From NCBI RefSeq assembly GCF_019320115.1, contig NC_089597.1, positions 122,785,485-122,849,484 on the forward strand: 64,000 bases of DNA, read 5' to 3'. The stretch is from Miscanthus floridulus (lineage: Eukaryota; Streptophyta; Magnoliopsida; Poales; Poaceae). A program made the translations under genes and the position numbers. Positions 21,600 to 34,425 of the stretch are shown piece by piece. Positions within the stretch are counted from its first letter, which is position 1. Each line of letters opens with the position of its first letter. The notes below the pieces were generated by a model, which made no database searches, was not told the origin of the DNA, and worked only from the letters and a program-made list of their open reading frames with translations.

Positions 21600-24374
21600 A
21601 AAAAACGACGTAGCTATTCAATGTTTCAAGTGTTGGTGAGAATGTTACCATTGTTGTCCTCTAGTCGGTAGGTGCCCGGTCAGATTACTTCGGTCACCGT
21701 ATAGGGCCCTTCCCATGGTGGAGAGAGTTTGTGTTTTTCCTTCGTTGATTGGGTCCTCCGGAGTATGAGATCGTCGATTTCGAGTATCCTCCCCAGATCT
21801 TTCTTTCATGGTACCTGCGTAGGGTTTGCTGGTAGTGAGCGGAACAGATGATGGTTGTCTCATGGGCCTCTTCGAGCAAGTTGACTGTGTCTTGCTGAGC
21901 CTCCGTGGCTCGATCGTAGTCGAAAGCTTTCACTCTTGGGGTGTCGTGGTCAAGGTCGGAGGGTAGCACTGCCTTAGCTGCATAGGCCAGAAAAAAGGGT
22001 GTGAACCCTGTGGATCAGTTTGGGGTTGTTCTCAGGCTCCAGAGGATCACTGGGACCTCTGCAACCCATCGCTCGGCGTATTTGTTGAGTCGGTTGAAGA
22101 TGCATGACTTAAGTCCTTGGAGGACCATGCCATTGGCATGCTCGACCTGACCATTAGGTCGTGGATGTTCGACCGAGGCCTAGTCGATCCTGATGTCATA
22201 TCCATCACTAAAGTCTTAGGAACTTTTTTCTGGTGAAGTTAGTCCCATGGTCAGTGATGATACAGTTAGGAACGCCGAACTGGTAGATGATGTCGAGGAA
22301 GAATTTGACTTGCCTCTTCCGAATGGATGTTGGTGATGGGCTTGGCCTCTATCCACTTGGTGAACTTGTTGACTGCTATGAGTAGGTGAGTGAAGCCGCC
22401 TGGGCCCTTTTTGAGGGGGTCCCACCATGTCGAGGCCCTAGACCATGAATGGCTAGGTGATGGGGATGGTTTGGAGCTCCTATGCCAACAAATGGGTTTG
22501 CCGAGTGTAGAACTGGCATCCTTCACACCTACGGACAACCTCCTCCGCATCTCATAGCACGGTGGGCGAGTAAAAACCTTGGCAAAAGGCTTTTTTGACC
22601 AGCGACCTTGGGGGCACGTGATGTCCACAAATCCCAGCATGGACCTTGAGGAGGAGCTGCTTTCCCTAGTCGGTGGGGATGCACTTCATGAGCACCCCTG
22701 ATGGACTCTATTTGTAGAGCTCATCACCGAGCGTGACGAAGGTCTTGGTGCATTGAGCGATCCATTGGGCTTCAGTCCTTTCGGGTAGGAGAACCTCCTC
22801 GAGGAGGTAGGCGAGTAGCGGTGCTCGCTAGTTGGTTTGATCGAGTGCCAATATAGCGACGTTTGCGGGCGATGTCATCATGGAGGTACTAGGATCAGAG
22901 CCCCCAGGGTGCTGGCTTGGCGTCGAGGTCAGGAGCCCTCGAGTGCCGGTTGGGCATCAGGGTGTGTCTGGATTGGACCTTCTAGGATGCGGGCGAACGA
23001 CTCATGGACAGTCGTTGATGAAGACCCCACTTGGGGATGGATCCCACATGGCTGGCCAATTTCGTAAGAAAATCGGCAGCATCATTGTCCCTTCGAGGGA
23101 TGTGATGTAGCTCGATCCCCTAGGAATTTGTCCTCAAGCTTGCGCACCTCTTGGCAGTATGCTGCCATGAGGGAGCTTTTGCAGGAGGACTCCTTCATGA
23201 CCTGATCAATGACTAGCTCCGAGTCACCGCGAATGTAGAGTCGTGTAGCACCGAGCTCGATGGCGATGCATAGTCTGTTGATGAGGGCCTCGTAGACCAC
23301 AGCATTGTTTGAGGCTAAAAAGTGGAGGCAGATGGCATAGCAGAGCCTACTCCCATCCAAGGAGATCAGAACTAATCTAGCCCCTGAGCTAGGCACCATT
23401 ATGGACCCATCGAAGTACATTGTCTAGTACTCATGGGTGACATCCGGGGTCGGTAGCTGTACCTCTATCCATTCGGCGACAAAATCCATGAGAGCCTAGG
23501 ATTTAATGGTGGTACAGGGGATGTACCTCATGTCGTGGCCCATGAGTTTGAGTGCCCACTTAGAGATCCATCCCACGGCATCACGGTTGCGGATGATGTC
23601 CCTAGTGGGTACGAAGTGATGACCGTGACTTCGTGGTCGGTGAAGTAGTGCAGGAGCTTCTGGGTCGCCATCAGCACGTCGTATAGGAGTTTCTACACCT
23701 AGGGGTACTAGACCTTGGGGTCGATGAGTACTTCCCCAACTGAAGTATATGGCCCACTAGGACCTTGAGTTGGTGTCTCGGCTCCTCCCTTTCGACGACC
23801 AGCGCAGCGCTTACCACATGGTTGCTGGCCATGATGTAGAAGAGAAGGGGTTCTCCCCGTTCGGGAGCGATGAGGATTGAGGCTGACGTTAGGGACGCTT
23901 TGAGGCTCTCTAGTGCCTACTGGGCTTCCTCAGTCTAGATGAAAGTATCCATCTTTTTGAGGAGCTTGTAGAGTGGCATCCCCCGTTCGCCGAGTCAGGA
24001 GATGAATCGACTTAGGGCAGCCAGACAGCCGGTGAGCCTTTGCACGCCCTTGACGTTGCGTATGGGACCCATGTTGGAGATGGCCATGATTTTTTCGGGG
24101 TTGGCCTCGATGCCACGCTCGAACATAATGTATCCTAGCAGCTTCCCCTTTGGAACCTCGAAAACACATTTTTCGGGATTTAGCCTGATGTTGAATCTTC
24201 GGAGGTTCATGAATGTTGCGACCAAGTTTGTGATCAGGTCGTAGGCTTGAGTTGTTTTGACCACTATGTCATCAACATAGATGGCGATCATTGGTCTTGG
24301 CCACTCGGTTTGGTCAGGCTAATCGAGCGGGTCGATTTGGTCGGTGAAGCATTGCTGCATGCACCTTTGCTTGG
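21600..24374 (-). pseudogene. Tat-like pol fragment (RT end, RNase H, integrase), copy 1
   Basis: Domains run from right to left. The reverse transcriptase end at 24,374-23,940 carries the catalytic IAIYVDDIVVKT and the downstream PEKCVFEVPKGKLLGYI. The RT-RNase H connection is near 23,670-23,480. RNase H at 23,420-23,082 has YFDGS, NNAVVYEALI and YIRGDSELVIDQV, which includes the acidic residues of the fold. Integrase, 22,640 to about 21,960, has the zinc-binding region and GPGGFTHLLIAVNKFTKWIE. The integrase tail ends about 21,600 (FDYDRATEAQQDTVNLLEEA). These would copy and integrate the element, but many stops and frameshifts separate the blocks, and the RT start and protease are missing. 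Confidence 0.85.
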
Positions 24375-25167
24375 GCTTTTAGACATTTAAGCTGAACATC
24401 AAAGCACTATTACCACAGACTCAAGCTTTGCACAAGTCACCTAAGTCGTGTCGTCTTTGTAATGGGGCGGTCCTATGCATTCTCGTGCATGACAATATGA
24501 GCTCGTCACTCTGAACACCAGTTTGTGAACGGATCGCCAACACACGGTTTCAACATGTTTTAGCGAAGTTTGGGAAAATTTTAAGAGGACAACATGACAC
24601 CTAACACCACTACCACCTAAGCCATGCTCAAGTACTCGCTTAGAGGCACCCAATAGTACAAGAACATGAAGTTAGTGTTTAAACAATTTTGTTAGAATTT
24701 GAATGTCAAAACAGCATTGTCTACTATCATTTCCATACTTAGAAAAGGGCAAGGTCCGGTTAGAACTAACAACCATTAACACTTTTGTCACAATTTTTAA
24801 TATGTCTAAACCTTATTAATTTCAACCAATAAGCATTTCACACAATAGTCCATACTTCATACTAACCCATAGGCGACAAGTCATCACTCAACTTGTCCTT
24901 CACACTTGCAACCGGTCCGTCAAGCCAAGTCTTGTCTGGATCTTCTCCACCTTAGTCACATGACTCAATGTCATGTCTCATATTCAATGAGCTCCTTCAT
25001 CACCACATGTGTAAGCTTTGCAACAAGTTCCAAGCCATTTCACCTCCATGGCAAGTATTGCTCACACACATGTACATGTGGACTAATCACCTGTGTATCT
25101 CACTCAAACACATATTAGTCGACCTAAGGTTATCACTCAATTACCAAAACCAAACAAAAACCTTTCA
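24374..25167 (-). repeat. Chimeric 3' LTR of the Copia element, copy 1
   Basis: The right end, CCTTTCA at 25,161-25,167, is the LTR start on the minus strand (TGAAAGG), directly preceded on that strand by the polypurine tract AAAAAGGAGGAGAT. 24,877-25,167 matches 43,058-43,348 with no indel. Left of this, 24,494-24,871 matches 41,218-41,595 without indels, and about 24,374-24,493 matches 39,720-39,840. Those two blocks belong to the solo LTR nested in the other Copia LTR. So this LTR also contains nested-LTR sequence, with two internal deletions. Confidence 0.7.
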
Positions 25168-25926
25168 ATCTCCTCCTTTTTGGTAATTGATGACAACTCT
25201 ACAAAGATATGGAAATTAAGCTCATTTCAAGCTAGCACTTCACACAAGTGTAAATTGCTAACTTGATTTGGATTTTATGCTACTTATCCAACATTTAAGC
25301 TCTATGTCAAGATTTGGATAAGCACCTTAAAACCCGACTTGGTAGTGATAACTCCCCCTACATGTGTGCTCAAATTGTTTGGTTTCAAGTTTGCACACAT
25401 GCATAAATATGAAATTTGTGGGAGTGTTACCACTACTAAGTGATGCTAAGGTGTATAGAATAACCTTTGAAGCATGATACCAATCGGAGTTGCACTTTTA
25501 ACACCATCCTTAGCACCATGAGTAGCTAGACAACAAAAACACTAGAAACATTATAAGCAAGGTTCTAGTATTACTTGAAAGCATACCAAGTGTCTAGCTA
25601 TTATCCTATGCATGCTAGTTTTCATTTCATCAATCAAGTTCTATAACTAGCATACACCACACAAGCATGTATATTTAATTTAAATACTTATGCAATGCAA
25701 GCAAGCACATGATTATGCTCATATCAAATGGAAACAAACAAGTTTATGAGCTTTCTCCCCCTACTTGTGTGCTTCTCTTGTCCAAGAATTTTTTATCCTT
25801 CTTAATTCTTTAATGTTGCTCCCTCTTTGTCCATGTCCATGTCCAACCTCTTCCTCTTTGACTCAATTTTTTCCAAAGCTTTCATATCTTTGTGCAGTCT
25901 CTCCCCCTTTGTCATCAATTTCCATA
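25168..25926 (-). other. Copia 3' non-coding region, copy 1 (cut at the duplication junction)
   Basis: AT-rich sequence with the polypurine tract at 25,168-25,182. The motifs TTGATGACAA and GGGGGAGA (minus strand) recur at 25,186, 25,350, 25,756 and 25,905, a pattern typical of the region downstream of pol in SIRE-type elements. It ends at TTTCCATA, where the second tandem copy begins. No coding sequence. Confidence 0.6.
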
Positions 25927-26161
25927 GGTGTTGTTTTTCTGAGCCGTTCGATCGACTTTAGGAAGACCGATGGTCTATCCTGGCGGAGATCTTGTTTTGG
26001 GGTTTTTTCTAAGTCCCGCCTGTGGATGCAGAGAGCTGCCTGCGTGTGGTGACGCTTTGGTTTTCATGCCCGGTAGTGTGATAGTGGTGGGCCATACCCA
26101 GGCCATGTCTTGTCTCACTAGGCAGTGTTCTGCCTGACCAGGCGTCATTCCGTCGGTCAGC

Positions 26162-26985
26162 GTGCATTCCATCGGTCAAGGTGTGTCCCATCGTTTCCCA
26201 TCCACATTGAATGGGGGAAGGGAGAGAGTTTTCCGCTCTGATCTTTTGCTCCTTTTCGGCTTTCGCGTTTCTTCCTTAAATAGGGGGAGGGAGAGGGCTC
26301 TCCGTCGTAGTCCTTTGCCTGTTCTCCAACTATTGTCTCTCCTCCTCCTTCCTCCTTACCGAGAGTGCCTGTATGCCATGGCGGTTCCTAAGTGAGAGAG
26401 GGGATGAGTGAGGGGGAGGACTTATAGATCCTTTCATGAATCTAGAGCAGCGATGTCGAGCTGGAGGTTGCCTGGGGTGGTGCTGGCCATCTTTGCCTGA
26501 GAAGGGGTGGCTTCAACCGAAAGGGGGTGGCTTGCTAGGATTCATCTGCGAGGCCTTCTTTGGGATGGAGCCACGTGTGGACTTTCTCGGATGGATCTTC
26601 ATCGGGCGAGCCTTGTTCGGAGGGGGAGTTGCTTAGGAACATGCCGGTGAAGGGTTCTAGGCCTACAGCTACTCAGGTTGGCCAGTTCATAAAGTTTGAT
26701 GAGATCTCTTCTAGCCATGGTGGCCATACCTCGGTAGCAGCAGTCCCTACCTAGGAGCTGCCTCGACTGCATGAGAAGGTCAAGGAGCTTCATGCTCTTC
26801 TACTGAGCATCTATGGGTGCGATGCCCTTGAGGTACCCGTTGCACTCGCTGAAGTCGAGGGAGCGGAACTAGGGCGGGTCCCTTAAGGTACCCGTTGCAC
26901 TTGCGAAAGTCCAGGGAGCAAAACCTAGCAGGTCCCTTGAGGTACCCATTGTGCTCGCCAAAGTTGAGGGAGCAGAACCTGGCGG
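26162..26985 (+). pseudogene. Antisense ORF of the Tat-like element, copy 2
   Basis: Counterpart of 20,249-20,992. The first part (26,162-26,395) is intact to the same MAVPK end. The second (26,436-26,636) is frameshifted by a single extra base after GAATCTAGAGC, giving RCRAGGCLGWCWPSLPEKG before the frame of copy 1 is partly regained near 26,560. Whether these indels are biological or sequencing error cannot be told from the window. Confidence 0.4.
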
Positions 26986-27531
26986 TGGTTATGTCCGGCA
27001 GCGTTCAGGCGACGCTATCGAGCGACCACAGTAGTATTTGGAGTAGTAGTAGAAAATGTAATAGTTGAGTTCGTGGGTGAGTCCCCGTGTGAACAATTTT
27101 TTGTAACAATGAATACATCAGTACTGCGTTCGTGATAGAATCACTATCCATTCCTTATTTTTATCCTAGCATAGCTATTGTTTTTGTCTATTCTTTTTCG
27201 CACCTGCTCGTTAGTTCCGTAGGCTGCTGCTTTTTTAAGAACCTAGGCATGGTCCATGGGGCTTGGCTGCTCATAACCATAGGTCATGGCGGGTGCGTTC
27301 GGTTGGGAGTAAGAACAAAGTTACGTAGGACAATCAAAGGAAAAGGAATGCTGTTTCATTCAGGGATGAAGTTGTTTACCATGTGACAGTAAAAAAGAGA
27401 GTAAAAAAGAGAGGCAGTATTTAGTATTGTACCCTCATGGAGCCCCCGAGCGACCCAGGCTAAAAGTGTTCGGGCTGGGGTGCTTTACAGGGGCAAGTTT
27501 GACTAAAAAGCGGTAAGACCAAATTTTAGGG

Positions 27532-30302
27532 AAAAAACGACGTAGCTATTCAATGTTTCAAGTGTTGGTGAGAATGTTACCATTGTTGTCCTCTAGTCGG
27601 TAGGTGCCCGGTCAGATTACTTCGGTCACCGTATAGGGCCCTTCCCATGGTGGAGAGAGTTTGTGTTTTTCCTTCGTTGATTGGGTCCTCCGGAGTATGA
27701 GATCGTCGATTTCGAGTATCCTCCCCAGATCTTTCTTTCATGGTACCTGCGTAGGGTTTGCTGGTAGTGAGCGGAACAGATGATGGTTGTCTCATGGGCC
27801 TCTTCGAGCAAGTTGACTGTGTCTTGCTGAGCCTCCGTGGCTTCGATCGTAGTCGAAAGCTTTCACTCTTGGGGTGTCGTGGTCAAGGTCGGAGGGTAGC
27901 ACTGCCTTAGCTGCATAGGCCAGAAAAAAGGGTGTGAACCCTGTGGATCAGTTTGGGGTTGTTCTCAGGCTCCAGAGGATCACTGGGACCTCTGCAACCC
28001 ATCGCTCGGCGTATTTGTTGAGTCGGTCGAAGATGCATGACTTAAGTCCTTGGAGGACCATGCCATTGGCATGCTCGACCTGACCATTAGGTCGTGGATG
28101 TTCGACCGAGGCCTAGTCGATCCTGATGTCATATCCATCACTAAAGTCTTAGAACTTTTTTCTGGTGAAGTTAGTCCCATGGTCAGTGATGATACAGTTA
28201 GGAACGCCGAACTAGGTAGATGATGTCGAGGAAGAATTTGACTTGCCTCTTCCGAATGGATGTTGGTGATGGGCTTGGCCTCTATCCACTTGGTGAACTT
28301 GTTGACTGTATGAGTAGGTGAGTGAAGCCGCCTGGGCCCTTTTTGAGGGGGTCCCACCATGTCGAGGCCCTAGACCATGAATGGCTAGGTGATGGGGATG
28401 GTTTGGAGCTCCTATGCCAACAAATGGGTTTGCCGAGTGTAGAACTGGCATCCTTCACACCTACGGACAACCTCCTCCGCATCTCATAGCACGGTGGGCG
28501 AGTAAAAACCTTGGCAAAAGGCTTTTTTGACCAGCGACCTTGGGGGCACGTGATGTCCACAAATCCCAGCATGGACCTTGAGGAGGAGCTGCTTTCCCTA
28601 GTCGGTGGGGATGCACTTCATGAGCACCCCTGATGGACTCTATTTGTAGAGCTCATCACCGAGCGTGACGAAGGTCTTGGTGCGTTGAGCGATCCATTGG
28701 GCTTCAGTCCTTTCGGGCAGGAGAACCTCCTCGAGGAGGTAGGCGAGTAGCGGTGCTCGCTAGTTGGTTTGATCGAGTGCCAATATAGCGACGTTTGCGG
28801 GCGATGTCATCATGGAGGTACTAGGATCAGAGCCCCCAGGTGCTGGCTTGGCGTCGGGGTCAGAACCCTCAAGTGTCGGTTGGGCATCAAGGTGTGTCTG
28901 GATTGGACCTTCCAGGATGCGGGCGGATGACTCATGGACATCGTTGATGAAGACCCCACTTGGGGATGGATCCCACATGGCGGCCAATTTCGTAAGAAAA
29001 TCGACAGCATCATTGTCCCTTCAAGGGACGTGATGTAGCTCAATCCCCTAGAATTTGTCCTCAAGCTTGCGCACCTCTTGGCAGTATGCTGCCATGAGGG
29101 AGCTTTTGCAGGAGGACTCCTTCATGACCTGATCAATGACTAGCTCCGAGTCACCGCGAATGTAGAGTCGTGTAGCACCGAGCTCGATGGCGATGCATAG
29201 TCTGTTGATGAGGGCCTCGTAGACCACAGCATTGTTTGAGGCTAAAAAGTGGAGGCAGATGGCATAGCAGAGCCTACTCCCATCCAAGGAGATCAGAACT
29301 AATCTAGCCCCTGAGCCAGGCGCCATTATGGACCCATCGAAGTACATTGTCTAGTACTCATGGGTGACGTCTGGGGTCGGTAGCTGTACCTCTATCCATT
29401 CGGCGACAAAATCCACAAGAGCTTAGGATTTAATGGTGGTACAGGGGATGTACCTCATGTCGTGGCCCATGAGTTCGAGTGCCCACTTAGAGATCCATCC
29501 CATGGCATCACGGTTGCGGATGATGTCCCCGAGTGGGTACGAAGTGACGACCGTGACTTCGTGGTCGGTGAAGTAGTGCAGGAGCTTCTGGGTCGCCATC
29601 AGCACGTCGTATAGGAGTTTCTACACCTAGGGGTACTAGACCTTGGGGTCGATGAGTACTTCCCCAACGAAGTATACGGCCCACTAGACCTTGAGTTGGT
29701 GTCTCGGCTCCTCCCTTTCGACGACCAGCGCAGCGCTTACCACATGGTTGCTGGCCACGATGTAGAAGAGAAGGGGTTCTCCCCGTTCGGGAGCGATGAG
29801 GATTGAGGCTGACGTTAGGGACGCTTTGAGGCTCTCTAGTGCCTACTGGGCTTCCTCAGTCTAGATGAAAGTATCCATCTTTTTGAGGAGCTTGTAGAGT
29901 GGCATCCCCCGTTCGCCGAGTCAGGAGATGAATCGACTTAGGGCAGCCAGACAGCCGGTGAGCCTTTGCACGCCCTTGACGTTGCGTATGGGACCCATGT
30001 TGGAGATGGCCATGATTTTTTCGGGGTTGGCCTCGATGCCACAGCTCAGAACATAATGTATCCTAGCAGCTTCCCCTTTGGAACCTCGAAAACACATTTT
30101 TCGGGATTTAGCCTGATGTTGAATCTTCGGAGGTTCATGAATGTTGCGACCAAGTTTGTGATCAGGTCGTAGGCTTGAGTTGTTTTGACCACTATGTCAT
30201 CAACATAGATGGCGATCATTGGTCTTGGCCACTCGGTTTGGTCAGGCTAATCGAGCGGGTCGATTTGGTCGGTGAAGCATTGCTGCATGCACCTTTGCTT
30301 GG
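27532..30302 (-). pseudogene. Tat-like pol fragment, copy 2
   Basis: Same domain order as copy 1: RT end with the YVDD region (about 30,219-29,930), RNase H connection (29,605-29,423, LLHYFTDHEVTVVTSYPLGD), RNase H (29,347-29,048), integrase (28,572-27,980) and tail (27,811-27,577). An inserted base near 30,043 breaks the RT frame that is open in copy 1, while the connection segment is open here but broken there. Neither copy can make a product. Confidence 0.85.
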
Positions 30303-31095
30303 GCTTTTAGACATTTAAGCTGAACATCAAAGCACTATTACCACAGACTCAAGCTTTGCACAAGTCACCTAAGTCGTGTCGTCTTTGTAATGGGGCGGTC
30401 CTATGCATTCTCGTGCATGACAATATGAGCTCGTCACTCTGAACACCAGTTTGTGAACGGATCGCCAACACACGGTTTCAACATGTTTTAGCGAAGTTTG
30501 GGAAAATTTTAAGAGGACAACATGACACCTAACACCACTACCACCTAAGCCATGCTCAAGTACTCGCTTAGAGGCACCCAATAGTACAAGAACATGAAGT
30601 TAGTGTTTAAACAATTTTGTTAGAATTTGAATGTCAAAACAGCATTGTCTACTATCATTTCCATACTTAGAAAAGGGCAAGGTCCGGTTAGAACTAACAA
30701 CCATTAACACTTTTGTCACAATTTTTAATATGTCTAAACCTTATTAATTTCAACCAATAAGCATTTCACACAATAGTCCATACTTCATACTAACCCATAG
30801 GCGACAAGTCATCACTCAACTTGTCCTTCACACTTGCAACCGGTCCGTCAAGCCAAGTCTTGTCTGGATCTTCTCCACCTTAGTCACATGACTCAATGTC
30901 ATGTCTCATATTCAATGAGCTCCTTCATCACCACATGTGTAAGCTTTGCAACAAGTTCCAAGCCATTTCACCTCCATGGCAAGTATTGCTCACACACATG
31001 TACATGTGGACTAATCACCTGTGTATCTCACTCAAACACATATTAGTCGACCTAAGGTTATCACTCAATTACCAAAACCAAACAAAAACCTTTCA
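30302..31095 (-). repeat. Chimeric 3' LTR of the Copia element, copy 2
   Basis: Identical in layout to 24,374-25,167 (offset 5,928). It is directly followed on the right by the polypurine tract and is connected to the rest of the Copia element, so this is the copy in original context on that side. Confidence 0.7.
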
Positions 31096-34000
31096 ATCTC
31101 CTCCTTTTTGGTAATTGATGACAACTCTACAAAGATATGGAAATTAAGCTCATTTCAAGCTAGCACTTCACACAAGTGTAAATTGCTAACTTGATTTGGA
31201 TTTTATGCTACTTATCCAACATTTAAGCTCTATGTCAAGATTTGGATAAGCACCTTAAAACCCGACTTGGTAGTGATAACTCCCCCTACATGTGTGCTCA
31301 AATTGTTTGGTTTCAAGTTTGCACACATGCATAAATATGAAATTTGTGGGAGTGTTACCACTACTAAGTGATGCTAAGGTGTATAGAATAACCTTTGAAG
31401 CATGATACCAATCGGAGTTGCACTTTTAACACCATCCTTAGCACCATGAGTAGCTAGACAACAAAAACACTAGAAACATTATAAGCAAGGTTCTAGTATT
31501 ACTTGAAAGCATACCAAGTGTCTAGCTATTATCCTATGCATGCTAGTTTTCATTTCATCAATCAAGTTCTATAACTAGCATACACCACACAAGCATGTAT
31601 ATTTAATTTAAATACTTATGCAATGCAAGCAAGCACATGATTATGCTCATATCAAATGGAAACAAACAAGTTTATGAGCTTTCTCCCCCTACTTGTGTGC
31701 TTCTCTTATCCAAGAATTTTTTATCCTTCTTAATTCTTTAATGTTGCTCCCTCTTTGTCCATGTCCATGTCCAACCTCTTCCTCTTTGACTCAATTTTTT
31801 CCAAAGCTTTCATATCTTTGTGCAGTCTCTCCCCCTTTGTCATCAATTTCCATAAAAGGTGTGCTTCTTATTGATGCAAAGGCTTGCATTGGGGTCGATG
31901 GTTGACACTTGAATCTTGCATTTTTATGGACATTACCAAATATGTTGGAATGACACCACTTGTATTGTTCTTGAGATACCACATATAGGATCTTTGACTT
32001 TGATACCAATCGGTGGGACACCTCCCCTTATGTCATAGCATGGGTCATCCATTTGATAAACTTGAGCTCTTATATGTGAGAGAACTTGCTTCACTTGATG
32101 ATCACTTAAAGTTGAGGATCACTTGTGAAACCACCTTCTTATATGGTTGATACCATGTGTAGAGATGTGATACCACATGTATGATTGATTTGTCAATAAA
32201 AACCATTTCTTGAACATTTGCTATCTTCATGAGTACCGCTTGTAGGATATCACTTGTAAGTTGATCTAGACACCACTTATGAATTCTTAATGAAAGATCA
32301 TTTGAGTCTAGATACTACTTGAAATAGTCAAACTAGATATCCATTTGCATTGTTGTCTTGTTCTTGTACTCTTGTCACTATCATGAGCTTCTAATATTGA
32401 CTTGAACTAAATTAATTTGCCTAAGCTTCCAAGTCCGGTTTGAACCAATAACAAGCTTCTTCACATCTCTTGCAAGGGTTATCTTGCCAATGTTGTACTT
32501 GTTACTTGTTAGCAATCCAAAATAGATCAAGCACTTGGGTTCACTAGCTCATGAACAAACTCATATATTTACCACTAGATCAATTAACCATTCAAGCAGT
32601 AGTGGTAGGCTATGAATTTTAAACATTTCATTTGTTATGCATGATCCTAATAGGCATGTACTATATGCACTAACCGCATACTAGTAATGGATGAAATGAT
32701 CATGCACATTACAATGATACCTTTGCTATCTTGGAGTGGAGGATAGTCATTAGTTTCCAATTAAGCTCCGCAATAGCAATGTGAAGTTCAATTTATAGCT
32801 TGGTGAAGACCAATATTAGCATTTGAAGTCCATTTTTCACCCATATAAAATGATACCACTTATGATCAAGTGTACTATCTTGTTGTGGTTGGCTTATGTC
32901 TTCACTTCATCTTTGCTTGCTTGAGAGCACCAAATACCACTTGAATTTCAATGAATTGCTCTCTTTTGGGTGTTGCTTGCTTTCTAGATCAACCCTTTGG
33001 ATTGCTTCAACTAAGTATATCAAATGTCCCTTAGATCACCACTTCTATGTTAGCCTTCCAAGTACCACACTTGGTTTACCTATAAAAGGCGGCAAGCCCC
33101 TACACTAGGGAGAAGTGACCTTTCTCCAAAGAACCATTCTTGATACTCACTTGAAATAGTTTGATTGATTGATCCAAGTGATGGACTTAACTTGATATGT
33201 AACCTTGAATCCTTCTTTTTTAAGTCCTTTTCTTTCTACTTGTTTAAGTCCTTTTCTTTCTACTTGTTTAAGTTCTTTTCTTTCTACCAAATGATATCCA
33301 ATTGTCACTAGAACTTAAACCTTATCTTCATATTGAGTTTGATCTTGATCTCCAACTTGAGTACCAAATATGTGCCAAGTACACTCCACAATCAAATGGC
33401 CTTATACTATTTATTTGTCATGCTTGTAGATCATATCAAAACTAAACTTAGGTGCCATAAACACTTGTAAATATGTTACCAACTTGAGGACCTTTCAATC
33501 AAAGTGACTCTTGATCAATCCAATAGATGTCACTTTTCTGGCAGATTCTGTACTCTTCAAAGAAAAATCTATATCTCACAATGTACAGATCTAAATACCA
33601 CGAAATTTGGTGGAGATGTGGATCCATAAGTCATATAGCATATATAAAAATTTGGGCTTCATTTGACTTCTAGATTGCTACTAGATTTTCAATTCTTCCA
33701 CCACTGCTATATGTTGAAAACTGCTGCACTATAGCTCATAAGATTCACTCCAAAACCAATGCATATCTTATCCAATTCTCATGAACTTTCTACATAATCT
33801 TATAACATAATTCTAGAGCATTCATGCCAAATTTCAATCCAATCCAAATAGATTTAATCACTCAAACTCAGACTTGATCTCAGCTAGCTCAGATTTTGCA
33901 ATATAGGACAGATTTCAATTACTTGAGCTATTCTTCAATAAATGTGAATCAAACTTGAAACTAACTTGTTTGAATACTTTCACAAGACATATATTCATTC

Positions 34001-34425
34001 AATCCACTTACTAAAAGTCATCTTATGAATTTATCCAACACAGATCAATCCAAACTTGATTACTAAGCTATTTATCCATTCAAACATCTCATAACAAGCG
34101 ACATTGCATATTTATCCAATTCAATCATCTTATATGCACCCAAGTGAATAAAATCAATAAGATATATACCTTGGTAGTTCATGATCATCCAATAGCAAGC
34201 TTCAACTCATATATATGCAAGCCATCAATTATTTCCAATAAATCATCGCAACTTGAATATGACACTTGTATGTTGTAGTACATTTGGACTTCACTAATTC
34301 TTGGCTTGGCATTGGGATAGAATAGCACTAGGCTTCAATACTTGACTCGATATATGATGAATAATAAGAATTCCATTGAATCAAGCCTCCAATGCCATGG
34401 TACCTACAAATATTCATCCACTTTT
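31096..34425 (-). other. Copia 3' non-coding region
   Basis: About 3.3 kb of AT-rich sequence with no conserved frame. CTCCCCCTTTGTCATCAA at about 31,828-31,846 is the minus-strand TTGATGACAAAGGGGGAG motif characteristic of SIRE-type elements. A short tandem repeat, TTTAAGTCCTTTTCTTTCTACTTG, occurs three times around 33,219-33,287. I see no remnant of integrase or RT, which sets this element apart from a simple decayed full-length copy. Confidence 0.6.

Larger units (their letters stand above)
17313..24374 (-). mobile_element. Tat-like Ty3/Gypsy element, truncated in reverse transcriptase
   Basis: From left to right the minus-strand element shows its 3' LTR (17,313-18,576), a repeat-rich 3' region with an antisense (plus-strand) ORF, then integrase, RNase H and the end of reverse transcriptase. 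Sequence stops matching at about 24,374, upstream of the YVDD motif, so gag, protease, most of RT and the 5' LTR are missing. A downstream antisense ORF and a long GC-rich 3' region are typical of Tat-clade (RIRE2/Grande-like) elements. The part from 19,993 onward is repeated in tandem at 25,927. Confidence 0.75.
19993..25926. repeat. Tandem duplication, copy 1
   Basis: This 5.93-kb block is repeated head-to-tail at 25,927-31,854. It starts inside the Tat-like 3' region (GGTGTGTTTTT), crosses the Tat/Copia junction at about 24,374 and ends in Copia 3' non-coding DNA (TTTCCATA). Alignment offset is 5,935 near the left end and exactly 5,928 from 24,373 to the right end. Differences are mostly 1-2 bp indels clustered at 20,500-21,150. 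Confidence 0.95.
25927..31854. repeat. Tandem duplication, copy 2
   Basis: Direct repeat of 19,993-25,926. The junction reads TTTCCATA then GGTGTTGTTTTT. The right end, TTTCCATA at 31,847-31,854, continues into unique Copia sequence AAAAGGTGTGC. Copy 2 and copy 1 are indel-free relative to each other over the right 1.55 kb (30,301-31,854 against 24,373-25,926). Confidence 0.95.
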
